Below are positions 1 to 8,850 of a stretch of 64,000 nucleotides of DNA, in pieces. Source of the stretch: Paenibacillus yonginensis (GTDB lineage: Bacteria > Bacillota > Bacilli > Paenibacillales > Paenibacillaceae); NCBI RefSeq assembly GCF_001685395.1, contig NZ_CP014167.1:3043501-3107500 (forward strand), written 5' to 3'. Below the pieces are notes generated by a model. It was given only the letters and a program-made list of their open reading frames with translations. It made no database searches and was not told where the DNA came from. How positions within the stretch are numbered: position 1 is the first letter of the stretch; every line of letters starts with the position of its first letter. Made by a program: the position numbers and the translations under genes.

Positions 1-988
1 GTCGGCATCCTTTGCGTGCTGGTCGGCATCAAGAAGCTGCCATGGGTGGATCGCAGCAGCGTGCCAGGCTTTGACAAACTCGGCATCATTCTGGGGCCGC
101 TGGCCTTCGCTTCCCTCTCTTACGGGATTAATCAGGGGGCGGACAGCTGGACCTCCCAAAAAAACCGTCATCGGCCTTGCCGTTGGCGCCCTGGCGTTGA
201 TCGCGTTTGTGGTGACCGAGCTGCGCGCGAAATCTCCGCTTATGGAGCTGCGCATCTTCCGTTCAGTCGATTTCAGCGTAGGCATTGTCGTGCAGTGGGT
301 CGCCCAGTTTGCGCTTTACGGAGCCTTGTTCCTGCTGCCGCAGTTTCTGCAGCAGGCCCGCGGCTTTGAAGCGTTTGACACCGGTTTGATCCTGCTGCCG
401 CAGGCGATTGCTTCCGGTTTGATGATGCCGATTGCCGGCTTTCTGTTTGACCGGATTGGCGTCCGCTGGCTGGTTGTCATCGGATTAAGTTTAGTCTCGG
501 GGGCTTTGTTTCAGTATTCGCAGGTCGATTTGACCACCGAAGGCAAAGACCTGATCCTGCCGCTGATTATGTGCGGCGCAGGCGTTGGCATGATGTCGAT
601 GCCGATGAATACACATCTGCTGAACAAAGCGCCGCAAAAGCTCGTTGGAAGGGTCACCTCGCTCACCAACGCTATGCAGCAGGTGGTCAATTCCATGGCC
701 GTAGCTGCTTTGGTCACTATTTTGACCTCCAACACCACCAAACATGTCAATGAAATGAAAGCAGCTGCCGGGCAGGCCGGAGCTGCCGCCAATGCCGCCT
801 CTGCTTCTCCCGAAGCGCTCAAGCAGGCTGCTGCCGGCGCTATGACGCTGGGCTTTGACGATACCTTTAAGCTGATGGCTTTCGTCGCCATCGGCGGAGC
901 GGTTCTAGGCTTTATTCTTCGCCGCGGACGCAAGGACGCAGCCGAGTCCAGCTCCGCTGCCAGCGTTCAAATTTCAAATTCAGACTGA
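1..988 (+). pseudogene. DHA2-type MFS drug exporter, 5' end outside window, frameshifted
   Basis: C-terminal part of a 14-helix drug:proton antiporter of the EmrB/QacA (DHA2) type, an inner-membrane exporter. The window opens inside the gene. Translation runs in frame 1 to about base 157 and continues in frame 2 after an A7 run at 158-164. Removing one A joins the two halves smoothly (...DSWTSQ-KTVIGLAVG...). After the shift come hydrophobic helices, the family-typical segment LLPQFLQQARGFEAFDTGLILLP (given here in part: positions about 330-395), and a soluble Ala-rich loop before the last helix. Whether the extra A is a real mutation or a base-calling error cannot be decided from the sequence. 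The same 12-mer context breaks gerE further on. Confidence 0.8.
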
Positions 989-1016
989 ATGCAGTGATTC
1001 AGCCAAAGCAAACAAA

Positions 1017-1056
1017 ATGCCGCCTCGGGGCTCGAGGGCGGCATCTTGCTTTTTTA
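1017..1056 (+). terminator. Rho-independent terminator after the DHA2 exporter
   Basis: ATGCCGCC and GGCGGCAT form the stem around a GC-rich loop. A short spacer and then TTTTTT follow on the plus strand. It lies 30 bases after the stop codon of the exporter and separates it from the convergent MFS gene. Confidence 0.75.
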
Positions 1057-1097
1057 TAGAATGGATCCTATCTATATCCTTGGCTTTCCCCTGAATC

Positions 1098-2372
1098 TCA
1101 GGCAATCCGGCTGACCTCTGGCGGCTCGAGATCGCTCGTTCGCTGAATCTGCCGCACGGGCGAAGCAAGCAGGAGAAATACGGTCATCAACGACAAGCAT
1201 CCTGCCACCACAAGCGTTCCCCGTAAGCCGATCCAGGTGCCAAGGGCCCCGCCGAGCAAAGCCCCCAGCGGAATCGCTCCCCGGCTAATAAAGGTTTGGG
1301 CGGAATTAACCCGTCCCATCTTGTCATTAGGCGTGACGGCCTGCCTCAAACTGACTTGATTAATATAATACACGGTATTTCCCATAGAGGAGCACATTTG
1401 GGCCAGCATGAGCAGCAGGAGAATGAGCAGCAGATTCCCAGCAGCCGCAGATACCAGCAAATAACCCGTGCCGATAAGCAGCGAAGAGCCTGCAATCGCT
1501 AAGCCGATCCCTGTCTTCGCCGCCAGACGGCCTGCCAGCATAGCGCCCAGCACGGCCCCGAAGCTGCCGACCCCGTAGATCAAGCCTATGGAACCCGCTT
1601 GCAAGGACAACTTCTGCACCAGAAACAGCATATACACCGCATCAAAGGAACAGCGGGAGAAATTAAGCAGCGCCGTGGAATAAGCAATGGTTCTAAGGAA
1701 AGGATTCGAGAACAGGAATACAAATCCGCTTTTGATGGAGCTCAAGAGGCCTCTGCCGGGAACAGCCGGCAGCTTCTCTGCGATTTTGATTCGTCTGAAG
1801 ATCCAGATGGATACCAAATAAGTCGCTACATCAACCCAGATGGCAAACGGAGCTGTCAAGGCCTGAATAAGGCCGCCAGCCGTCGTTGGTCCGGCGAACT
1901 GCGCCGCCGCCCGTGTTCCTTCCAGCTTGCTGTTGCCTTCGGTGAGCTCTTCCCGGCTTACAATCGAGGGCAGAAAAGACTGGTAAGCAAATTGAAACAC
2001 CAGAGAGCAAGCTGCCGTCATGAAAGCAAGAATATAAAGGGATTCTATCGTAAGCCAGTCCACAGCATGAAGCAGGGGAATCAAACTAAGCAGAAGAGCG
2101 TTCATCAGGTTTGCATTCTTCAAAATCGGCAGGCGCTGAAGCCGATCCACCCAAACTCCGGCCAACAAGCCGACGAGAAAATACGGTGCGGTTGAAGCTG
2201 CAGTCAGCAGCCCCATCTGCATGGGGTTCGCCTTAAGAAGTGTTACTGCAATTAATGGCAAAGCCACAAACGTCACCTGCGAGCCCATCATCGAGATCGT
2301 TTGTCCCAGCCAAAGCTTCCGGAAGTTATCATTGAGCCATAACCCCCAACCTTTGTTCCCAGATCGGTTCAT
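1098..2372 (-). CDS. MFS transporter, macrolide-efflux (MefA/DHA3) type
   Basis: Twelve-helix major facilitator of the DHA3/MefA-like group, predicted to export drugs or small hydrophobic compounds. The N-terminus reads NDNFRKLWLGQTISMMGSQ, the usual opening of this family, followed by LLAGVWVDRLQR, the loop 2-3 motif. The rest is evenly spaced hydrophobic segments, and the protein is about 424 residues as expected. The reading frame is open upstream to 2441, but the ATG at 2372 has GGAGGGA eight bases before it, so I take it as the start. It is a single gene converging on the upstream exporter. The substrate is unknown. Confidence 0.85.
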   Translation of the reverse strand: MNRSGNKGWGLWLNDNFRKLWLGQTISMMGSQVTFVALPLIAVTLLKANPMQMGLLTAASTAPYFLVGLLAGVWVDRLQRLPILKNANLMNALLLSLIPLLHAVDWLTIESLYILAFMTAACSLVFQFAYQSFLPSIVSREELTEGNSKLEGTRAAAQFAGPTTAGGLIQALTAPFAIWVDVATYLVSIWIFRRIKIAEKLPAVPGRGLLSSIKSGFVFLFSNPFLRTIAYSTALLNFSRCSFDAVYMLFLVQKLSLQAGSIGLIYGVGSFGAVLGAMLAGRLAAKTGIGLAIAGSSLLIGTGYLLVSAAAGNLLLILLLLMLAQMCSSMGNTVYYINQVSLRQAVTPNDKMGRVNSAQTFISRGAIPLGALLGGALGTWIGLRGTLVVAGCLSLMTVFLLLASPVRQIQRTSDLEPPEVSRIA

Positions 2373-2463
2373 CTTCGTCCCTCCGAAGTTGATTGCATAG
2401 AGCAAAGCTATTCCTGCAACTACTATACCAATCCTATCCAAAAAAGGGATAAAATTTTTGTCA

Positions 2464-2512
2464 TGTTCCCAAAAAAAGACACTGGAGCTCTTTCGAGTCT
2501 CCAGTGTCTTTG
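2464..2512 (-). terminator. Terminator of the MacB-like operon
   Basis: On the minus strand AAAGACACTGGAG pairs with CTCCAGTGTCTTT, and the stem runs into TTTTTTT. It stands about 40 bases after the permease stop codon. Confidence 0.85.
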
Positions 2513-2549
2513 CGCTTCTTCCTGCTTGTTGATTTGCTTCGCTGCTTGG

Positions 2550-3722
2550 TCAATCCGTCCGCAGTGCGTAGATCGGCCTCAATTTGGCCGCTTTATTCGC
2601 CGGTATAACACCAAATACAATTCCGATCACCAAAGAAAATCCAAAGGAAAGGATGACAATACCCAAGGATACGGAAGTGTTCATTGAAGTATAGTGGCCG
2701 ACCAGCGCGCTTGCCCCATAACCCAGGCCAACCCCGATCAGACCGCCCAGTCCACTCAGCATGGTAGATTCGATCATAAACTGCAGCAAAATATTCCGTT
2801 TCTTCGCTCCGATCGCCTTGCGGATTCCAATTTCCCTCGTTCGTTCGCTCACCGATACTAACATGATGTTCATGATGCCAATTCCGCCCACAAACAAGGA
2901 AATGCCGGCAATGCCGCCTAGGGCGATGGACAAGGTTTGGGTCGTGGAATTGAGTGTGTCTATGGCGTCCTGCGAATTAAAGACTGTATAAGAGTTGTCC
3001 GCATTTTCAAACTTCTTGTCGAGTGCGGCTTCAATCCGCGTCTTCACACCTTCCACCTGCTCCGCGCTTTCCGCCTGAATCGTAATGGAACGTACCCCTT
3101 TGCTTTGCATAACCCGTTCAGCCGTCTTGATCGGAATCAGAATTTTATCGTTGTTGGAGGATGTCAGGCTTGTGCCTTTGGACTCCAGCAATCCGACAAT
3201 TTTAAAAGGCGAACCGTTGAGCAATACCGTTTGTCCAAGAGGGTCCTCCGTACCGAATAAAGTGCTCGCCGTATCCGTTCCGATCAGCGCCACCTTCATC
3301 CGGTAGCCGTTGTCAATATCCAGAATATAACGGCCGGCCTGGACATGGAAATCCTGGACCTCCTCGTAAGCGGGCGTTATGCCTTCTACAGATACCGAGG
3401 TATTTTCAGTGCCGTGTTTGGCTGTCATCGAACCGCTGATCACCGGGGATACATGTTTGACTCCATTCAAATCTCCTAAAGCCTCGGCTTCATCATAGGT
3501 CAAATAAGTCGTGTTGCCCCGTCCCATAATGTTTACCGTCAGGAGATCTGTCCCCAGCCCTTCAAGCTGGGACGTAATTTGCGAAGTTGTGCCTTTCCCG
3601 ACGGATACGAGCGCAATGACTGATGATACGCCGATAATGATCCCGAGCATCGTCAGAAACGATCTGATTTTGCTTCCGGCTATGCCTTTCCAGGCCATTT
3701 TAAAGCTTTGAAAAAACATCAT
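2550..3722 (-). CDS. MacB-like ABC transporter permease
   Basis: Membrane subunit of a MacAB/LolCDE-superfamily exporter. The order is MacB-type: an N-terminal membrane helix (about residues 20-42, LTMLGIIIGVSSVIALVSV), a roughly 200-residue extracytoplasmic domain (MacB_PCD) and a C-terminal FtsX domain with three helices. ERTREIGIRKAIGAKK, at the start of the FtsX domain, is the family hallmark. The ATGA overlap with the ATPase gene implies translational coupling. With the next two genes it forms a complete three-part exporter. In Firmicutes such systems usually handle antimicrobial peptides or lipids; the substrate here cannot be read. Confidence 0.9.
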   Translation of the reverse strand: MMFFQSFKMAWKGIAGSKIRSFLTMLGIIIGVSSVIALVSVGKGTTSQITSQLEGLGTDLLTVNIMGRGNTTYLTYDEAEALGDLNGVKHVSPVISGSMTAKHGTENTSVSVEGITPAYEEVQDFHVQAGRYILDIDNGYRMKVALIGTDTASTLFGTEDPLGQTVLLNGSPFKIVGLLESKGTSLTSSNNDKILIPIKTAERVMQSKGVRSITIQAESAEQVEGVKTRIEAALDKKFENADNSYTVFNSQDAIDTLNSTTQTLSIALGGIAGISLFVGGIGIMNIMLVSVSERTREIGIRKAIGAKKRNILLQFMIESTMLSGLGGLIGVGLGYGASALVGHYTSMNTSVSLGIVILSFGFSLVIGIVFGVIPANKAAKLRPIYALRTD

Positions 3723-4435
3723 GCCGGATTCCCCCGATCTTCAACGATCCGGCCATCCTGAATCCGGATAACCCGCTTCGCCCGCTCAGCAATGGACAAG
3801 TCATGCGTGATCAGGATGATGGTATGCCCCTGGGCATTCAGCTCTTTCATTTTGTTCATAACATCGACGCCCGTTTTGCTGTCCAGGGCCCCGGTCGGTT
3901 CATCTGCCAGCAGAACGGGCGGATTGCCGGCAATAGCTCTGGCAATCGCCACCCGCTGCTGCTGGCCGCCGGATAGTTCAGACGGGCGGTGATGCATCCG
4001 GTCGCCAAGTCCTACCCTGGCAAGCGACTCTTCGGCGTTTTTCCTCCGCTCCCTGTGCGGCATACCGCGGTATACCAGCGGGAGCTCTACGTTTTCGAGC
4101 GCGGAAAGTTTGGGCAGAAGGTTGAACTGCTGAAAAATAAAACCTATTTTTTCATTACGGATTTTGGCTAACCGGTTGTCGGACAGTTTCTTTACATCTT
4201 GACCGTCCAGCAGATAAGTCCCCTCTTTGGCGATGTCCAGGCATCCAAGCATATTCATAAGGGTTGATTTGCCAGAACCTGAAGGCCCAATGATGGCTAC
4301 AAATTCCCCGTATTCGATTTTGAAATGAAGGTTGTTAAGCACCGTCATCTTTTGGTCAGCCATCACGTAGCTGTGTCCCAGGCCGGTCACTTCGATCAGC
4401 GGATGTTTTTTCTCTTCAGGCAAAATGAGATTCAT
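3719..4435 (-). CDS. MacB-like ABC transporter ATP-binding protein
   Basis: Cytoplasmic ATPase that drives the exporter with the adjoining permease. Walker A is GPSGSGKST (about residues 51-59), the Q-loop is FIFQQFNLLP, the signature is LSGGQQQRVAIARA, Walker B is VLLADEPTGALD, and the H-loop is ILITHDL. GALDSKTG after Walker B is typical of the LolD/MacB/FtsE group. The length of 238 residues is normal. It overlaps the membrane-fusion gene by one base (TAATG) and the permease by four, so the three genes form one tightly coupled operon. Confidence 0.95.
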   Translation of the reverse strand: MNLILPEEKKHPLIEVTGLGHSYVMADQKMTVLNNLHFKIEYGEFVAIIGPSGSGKSTLMNMLGCLDIAKEGTYLLDGQDVKKLSDNRLAKIRNEKIGFIFQQFNLLPKLSALENVELPLVYRGMPHRERRKNAEESLARVGLGDRMHHRPSELSGGQQQRVAIARAIAGNPPVLLADEPTGALDSKTGVDVMNKMKELNAQGHTIILITHDLSIAERAKRVIRIQDGRIVEDRGNPA

Positions 4436-5922
4436 TAGCGGCCACCTCCGCCGCCGAAGCCGCCTCCTCCGGTACGGCCGGCTCCCCCGCCAGTGCCGCC
4501 ACCAAAGCCACCTCCGGTTAAACCTCCGCCGCCAATACCGCCGAAGCCGCCAGCGCCTCCGAAACCACCACTCCTATTGCCCTGTATTTCTGCTGCTGCC
4601 GAAGACGAGGCTTTAACCGTAGGTACCACCACTTCATCGCCTTCATTCAAACCGCTGACGATTTCGATCGTGCTTTCATCATGGATACCGACTTCGATTT
4701 GTTTCATTTGGCCTCGGTTTGCTGCCGTACCAGAGCGCTCGGAGATTCTGCTGCCTCCAGCCGTTCCAGAGGTCCTTCCCGTTCTGGCGGCTCCGCCGTT
4801 CGGGCTTTCCGTCTGCTGATCGCCGGCGGTTTGACCGCTCTGCGCTTGTCCGGATCCGCTGGCTTGTGCTGCGCCCCTCTGGCCGCTTTCGCCGCCGTTC
4901 CGATCACTGCCGTCTGATCCTACGGCGCTTGGAGGGAACCCGCCTTCTTCTGCGCTCGTACTGCTTTCGGTGCCCGAAGCAGCTTCCGTTGTCCCCGTTG
5001 GAAGGATGACCATATAATTGTCTCCTCTTTGCTGAACGGCTTCGATCGGAAGCGTAAGCACGTCCTTTTTCTCCTCAATAATAATGGAAGCCTCGGCCGA
5101 CATGCCTACGCGGGCTTCATCCGCATTTTTCAAGGCAATCGTAACGTCGAATAAGGAAACTCCGTTGGAAGAGGTGCCTTCATTCGCTATTTCGCTTACC
5201 TCGCCATCAAAAGTCTGATCGGGCAATGCATCAAGAGTAACCTTAGCCGCCATGCCGGCTTTGACCTTAGGAATATCCAGCTCATCGACACTGACCTTGA
5301 CGCTGAGCTTCTGATAGTCCGTAATGACAAACAGCTCCGTGCCGCCTTTGGCCTGCTCCCCATCGGTAATGCCAACCGTCGTAATCGTTCCGTCAATCGG
5401 CGCCACCAGCGGATCGGGCGCAGCCGCATCCTCCTGCATTTTCGCCAAATCATCTTGGGCGCTGCTGATATCCAGCTCCTGCTTTTCGATCGACTTTTTC
5501 ACTTCATTTAATTCGTCGTCGGTCGCCCCGGATTGGACTTTTTCTTTAAACTGTTCCTGCAGATCCTCCAAATCCGATTGCTGCAGCTTGATGTTGGATT
5601 CGGCCTGCTTGACCTGCTCGGAAATATCGTCTGCCTCGTAGGTCAACAGCTGCTGGCCTTTTTTGACTACGTCGCCGGCCTTGACCAACACCTTGTCCAC
5701 CTTGCCCTCGTCTTTCGGACGCACGCTTTCCTGCCCCGTGGCTATGACGGAACCTGAGCCCGAAACGCTGACCGTAATATCCCCTTTCTTAACGGTGGTC
5801 GTGCTCTGCGGTGCAGCTTGTACCTGAACTTGTTTCCCCGGATAAAACTGCAGAAACACAAAAACGGCGCATGCCAGCACCACAACAGCAACCCCTGTCC
5901 AAATCCATACCTTTTTTTTCAT
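4435..5922 (-). CDS. HlyD/MacA-type membrane-fusion protein with glycine-rich tail
   Basis: Periplasmic-adaptor-type subunit (RND/MFP, HlyD family) of the exporter. One membrane anchor (residues about 6-25) is followed by a biotinyl-lipoyl half-motif, a coiled-coil hairpin rich in Glu, Gln and Lys (about 95-170), the second lipoyl half and a beta-barrel domain. The last 150 residues are unusual. A low-complexity Ser/Gly/Gln/Ala stretch leads to a short conserved piece (KQIEVGIHDESTIEIVSGL) and then about 45 residues made almost only of Gly with Phe, Ala, Thr and Arg. It is the first gene of the operon. The start codon ATG is followed by an in-frame A8 run. Confidence 0.9.
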   Translation of the reverse strand: MKKKVWIWTGVAVVVLACAVFVFLQFYPGKQVQVQAAPQSTTTVKKGDITVSVSGSGSVIATGQESVRPKDEGKVDKVLVKAGDVVKKGQQLLTYEADDISEQVKQAESNIKLQQSDLEDLQEQFKEKVQSGATDDELNEVKKSIEKQELDISSAQDDLAKMQEDAAAPDPLVAPIDGTITTVGITDGEQAKGGTELFVITDYQKLSVKVSVDELDIPKVKAGMAAKVTLDALPDQTFDGEVSEIANEGTSSNGVSLFDVTIALKNADEARVGMSAEASIIIEEKKDVLTLPIEAVQQRGDNYMVILPTGTTEAASGTESSTSAEEGGFPPSAVGSDGSDRNGGESGQRGAAQASGSGQAQSGQTAGDQQTESPNGGAARTGRTSGTAGGSRISERSGTAANRGQMKQIEVGIHDESTIEIVSGLNEGDEVVVPTVKASSSAAAEIQGNRSGGFGGAGGFGGIGGGGLTGGGFGGGTGGGAGRTGGGGFGGGGGR

Positions 5923-6057
5923 CGGCGCCCCTCATCTCTCCCTATACAGAAATGTATGTATTGTGTTCCTTTATTCTATAAAGCGGAAATTAATGGTTCC
6001 TGAAATGAAACTGAAGGTTTGCTGAATGTTTAACTTGCAGGAGATGTAGAGACGCAT

Positions 6058-6096
6058 AAAAAAAGACGGAGCAGGCCTCTGGCCTCTGCTTCGTCT
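6058..6096 (-). terminator. Terminator of the PAP2 gene
   Basis: Minus-strand stem AGACGAAGCAGAGGCC / GGCCTGCTCCGTCT with an AGA loop, followed by TTTTTTT. It lies about 70 bases beyond the PAP2 stop and upstream of the HlyD-like gene. Confidence 0.85.
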
Positions 6097-6168
6097 GGTA
6101 ATGCCTTGTGGTGCCTTGGCACCTCTATTTAGTTCGATTTTTGGCTGTTTTCGGACGACAATTTTGCC

Positions 6169-6837
6169 TCATGCCTCCATCTGCCGGCGGCGTAAGGCCG
6201 CCTGCTCGGCATGACGGGCCGGAAGCTTGAAGAGAATCAAACGATAAAACTCAACCAGGGCAAAAGCCGAGAGGGCATCCAAGATGACATGCTGCTTCAT
6301 AAACAGGGTCGAACAAATAATGGTGATCGACATTCCCCCGATCAGGAGCCTGTTCATCAGGCCGCGCGCAGGACTGGTAAACATCATCCGCAGAACCATA
6401 TAACTTGAAAAACAATGAATACTCGGAAAACAGTTAAACGGCTGATCCCGGTCGTAAATAAAAGTGACCAGGCGGGAAAAAACGTCGCTCCCGCTCACAA
6501 CCGGCCGGGGAACCGTCGTCTGGAACACGCTGTAAATCGCGTAGCAGGTCAGCGCGCAAACTGTATAAAGCACGATAGACTGGTAGTAGGCCTTTCTATC
6601 CCTGAAAAAGAAATAGACCAGACAAGCATAAATGTAAAAAATCCAGATCCCGTAGGGTACCGAAAAATATTTGATAAACGGTGTCGCACGGTCAAAATCA
6701 GTAACCAGAGAATACACATGTTTTGTGGGATGATCCACAAAATGATACAAATATCCCAGCAGCGGAAAAACAAGCATTAGAGCCAGCGGCAGCCAGCGCT
6801 GCTGCTCTTTCAAACGAAGTGATGCCCATTTAATCAT
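6169..6837 (-). CDS. PAP2-superfamily membrane phosphatase/phosphotransferase (AUR1-like)
   Basis: Integral membrane protein of 222 residues with about six hydrophobic helices. The PAP2 signature is present in the form seen in inositol-phosphoceramide-synthase-like proteins. TTVPRP is the first box, CFPSIHCFSSY the second (PSIH in place of PSGH), and KQHVILDALS the third, giving the catalytic His and the supporting His...Asp. Such enzymes act on lipid phosphates or transfer lipid head groups at the membrane. It has its own terminator and no operon partner, so the substrate is open. Confidence 0.8.
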   Translation of the reverse strand: MIKWASLRLKEQQRWLPLALMLVFPLLGYLYHFVDHPTKHVYSLVTDFDRATPFIKYFSVPYGIWIFYIYACLVYFFFRDRKAYYQSIVLYTVCALTCYAIYSVFQTTVPRPVVSGSDVFSRLVTFIYDRDQPFNCFPSIHCFSSYMVLRMMFTSPARGLMNRLLIGGMSITIICSTLFMKQHVILDALSAFALVEFYRLILFKLPARHAEQAALRRRQMEA

Positions 6838-7197
6838 TTACAATCAAAACCTTCCCTACAGGATCGGGCAGCATGGGCCCGTGACATTACTGACTTATTT
6901 TACTGCTCCATCCGCAGGGCGGCAACTTCTAAAGATTTGAAAACAGATATTGTATTTGGTTAAAAGGCAGGAATCAATTGCACTGAAGTAGCTTACGCAT
7001 GAATAATTTCAAAGAAAAATCAAGAATGCAAAAAGTAAGTGTCTTTTACTTTACAGGAGCTTACTATTTCTTTAGGTATGTATGTTATTATATTCTTACT
7101 TTTACTTTGTTTTTATAAGGTAATTTAAATAATATGGAAATTAATTACTTTTTTAACTTATATGATAATATTAAAAAAAGATATTAACAATAATGTG
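6838..7197. other. AT-rich intergenic stretch
   Basis: No gene is visible on either strand. Base composition turns strongly AT-rich from about 6950, unlike the neighbouring DNA, and stays so through the following small gene. Short poly-A/T tracts fill the last 150 bases before the promoter at 7198. Confidence 0.5.
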
Positions 7198-7225
7198 TTG
7201 ACAATCTATTTTATGTTAATATCTA
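7198..7225 (+). promoter_or_regulatory. Sigma-A promoter of the small secreted protein gene
   Basis: Perfect -35 TTGACA at 7198-7203, a 16-base spacer and a weak -10 TATCTA at 7220-7225, 30 bases before the start codon. Confidence 0.55.
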
Positions 7226-7254
7226 AATACTACTAATTAGAAAAGGAAATTCAT

Positions 7255-7755
7255 ATGAAGAAAAAGGGTGCTTTGTTCGCAATTTTATCTTTAGCATTGG
7301 CTACCTCCGTTGCATCAGCAGCATCATCTAATCAAGAAAAGACTTCTGTCCCTGTATCCAGTCCAGTAGTAAGTCAATCATCAAATAATAGTATTAACAG
7401 TACAGATGGTTTGTTTAGCCCTTTTATTGTTGATAAAAGCTTCGACATGCTTGCAAATGGAGCGGCTACTGTTCAAAATCCTTTTACAATAAACCCTGGA
7501 TATGGCCATATTAAATTTCTTATTAAGAATTACAGCAGTGCTTCGGTTAATGTAACACTAACTCATACAGACAGTGGACTAGTCTACTTTTCTAAAACCA
7601 TTCCTGCCAGTAGTTCTCTGGAATGGTATAACTTCAAAGATGGCTACCCTCAAGGGATGCGCAGTGGTAACTATATCCTGCAATGGAGTGGTGGCGGAAC
7701 AAATGTAAACGGAGAAGTGTTTGGAAAATTAGCTTCAAGCACTACAGACTTTTAA
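7255..7755 (+). CDS. Small secreted protein of unknown function
   Basis: A 166-residue protein that I do not recognise. It starts with a clear Sec signal peptide: KKK, a hydrophobic core to about residue 18, then ASA-type cleavage near residue 22. The mature part has a Ser/Asn-rich linker to about residue 50 and then a compact domain with beta-strand character (GYGHIKFLIKNYSSASVNVTL...; ends QWSGGGTNVNG). That domain recalls small immunoglobulin- or lectin-like folds, but this is only an impression. Codon use is markedly AT-rich compared with all neighbours, suggesting acquisition by transfer. Start ATG with GGAAA before it; own promoter and hairpin. Confidence 0.75.
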   Translation: MKKKGALFAILSLALATSVASAASSNQEKTSVPVSSPVVSQSSNNSINSTDGLFSPFIVDKSFDMLANGAATVQNPFTINPGYGHIKFLIKNYSSASVNVTLTHTDSGLVYFSKTIPASSSLEWYNFKDGYPQGMRSGNYILQWSGGGTNVNGEVFGKLASSTTDF

Positions 7756-7776
7756 TTACGAGCTGTACTACAAATT

Positions 7777-7818
7777 AAGCAGAGCGCTAAGAGGTCTATT
7801 CTCTTTAGCTCTCTGCTT
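7777..7818 (+). terminator. Hairpin after the small secreted protein gene
   Basis: AAGCAGAG pairs with CTCTGCTT, with a further inner stem CTAAGAG/CTCTTTAG. The T-run after it is weak, so termination is likely but not certain. Confidence 0.5.
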
Positions 7819-7888
7819 ATTTACGTCTACAGTAACCTTTTAAGTAATTTATGGGCAAGTAAATGCCGCCCACCTTTAGATTTGGTAA

Positions 7889-7933
7889 ACCTGGAGTCAG
7901 TATGAAATCTCAGGTTCAATCCTGCTTCCAGGT
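7889..7933 (+). other. tRNA-like hairpin, possible tRNA remnant
   Basis: ACCTGGA(G) and TTCCAGGT form an 8-bp outer stem. Inside it, CAGG-TTCAAT-CCTG resembles a T-arm placed directly against the 3' side of an acceptor stem, as in a tRNA lacking D and anticodon arms. It sits about 125 bases from a real tRNA gene, on the other strand. It could be chance. Confidence 0.25.
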
Positions 7934-8023
7934 CTATTTATCCTGCTCGCTTGCGACTTCGCCCAGTCCCTATTACATAGTGCCCTCGCTTCGACGAACC
8001 CCCAGGGGTTCTCATCCCGAGAC

Positions 8024-8050
8024 GAAAAAAGCTCTCCCGAAGGAGAGCTT
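8024..8050 (-). terminator. Terminator of tRNA-Arg
   Basis: Minus-strand stem AAGCTCTCC/GGAGAGCTT with a TTCG-type loop and TTTTTT after it. It begins eight bases beyond the 3' end of the tRNA. Confidence 0.85.
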
Positions 8051-8057
8051 GCTAGAC

Positions 8058-8130
<73 letters not shown>

Positions 8131-8152
8131 ATATGTAAGGACAACGTATATT

Positions 8153-8180
8153 ATTATACCGGAATCTGGATTTATTTCAA
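8153..8180 (-). promoter_or_regulatory. Sigma-A promoter of tRNA-Arg
   Basis: On the minus strand, TTGAAA (8180-8175), a 16-base spacer and a perfect TATAAT (8158-8153), 23 bases upstream of the tRNA. Confidence 0.75.
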
Positions 8181-8341
8181 GTGTTTTTGATGATAAGCCC
8201 GTGAGGCAGCAGCCGCCAAACGCGGTGCTGCGCACGGGAACGGTGACAATCTCCACAAGTCATATTTCTGCGGCAGGCTTCGTTCAGAGTACAGCTACGA
8301 TAAATTTTAGAGGTACTCCTTCATTTACAGGCTCTCCTTCC

Positions 8342-8692
8342 TTAGAGGTTCTCCTGCAGCTTGGCGGCAATTTGCTTCATCCCGAACAACGTATCTTTAA
8401 ACTGCATACGATGAAACTCAGAGGTTTGCGTTGCCGATGACAAACTTGCGCCGAATTCCTCTTCGGAAATTTCTTCGTACGAGTTATGCAGATTGTTGTT
8501 GTACCAGTCGATTTCCGGATCGATGTCGGTACTGTACATGTGGACGATGTCGTAAGCCCCCTGAGGTGTCTTGGCTACATAAACGAGCAGGTCATGCTCG
8601 CCCGCTTTGCCGGAGCTGACCTCAATTTCCGCACAGCGCTGGCCGTTATAATCGGTCATCCGGCGGAACTCTGCGTTGGTGATTTTGTACAT
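8342..8692 (-). CDS. Small conserved-looking protein of unknown function
   Basis: An acidic soluble protein of 116 residues with no signal peptide or membrane helix, not recognised. It opens MYKITNAEFRRMTDYNGQ and carries a run of acidic residues near the middle-end (SYEEISEEEFG). The start has AAAGGGG about eight bases upstream, and codon use matches neighbouring genes, so it is probably real. It is alone between tRNA-Arg and the divergent asparagine synthetase. Confidence 0.65.
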   Translation of the reverse strand: MYKITNAEFRRMTDYNGQRCAEIEVSSGKAGEHDLLVYVAKTPQGAYDIVHMYSTDIDPEIDWYNNNLHNSYEEISEEEFGASLSSATQTSEFHRMQFKDTLFGMKQIAAKLQENL

Positions 8693-8850
8693 GCTGTCTT
8701 CCCCTTTCCTGGTTTCAATTGCAAACGCATCCTCATGTAGTTTCCATAAAGGACAGACATTTTATGCCCTTGTTCGGCATAATGTGTTATTACTTTGGGC
8801 GACATCACTACGCACCAGGGAGTGGCTGAAAGAGAGGATGAACATTAATC

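Noticed and set aside
7991-8022. GGGGTTCTCATCCC resembling a second T-arm
   Set aside because: No acceptor or anticodon arm around it; too little to call a tRNA gene.
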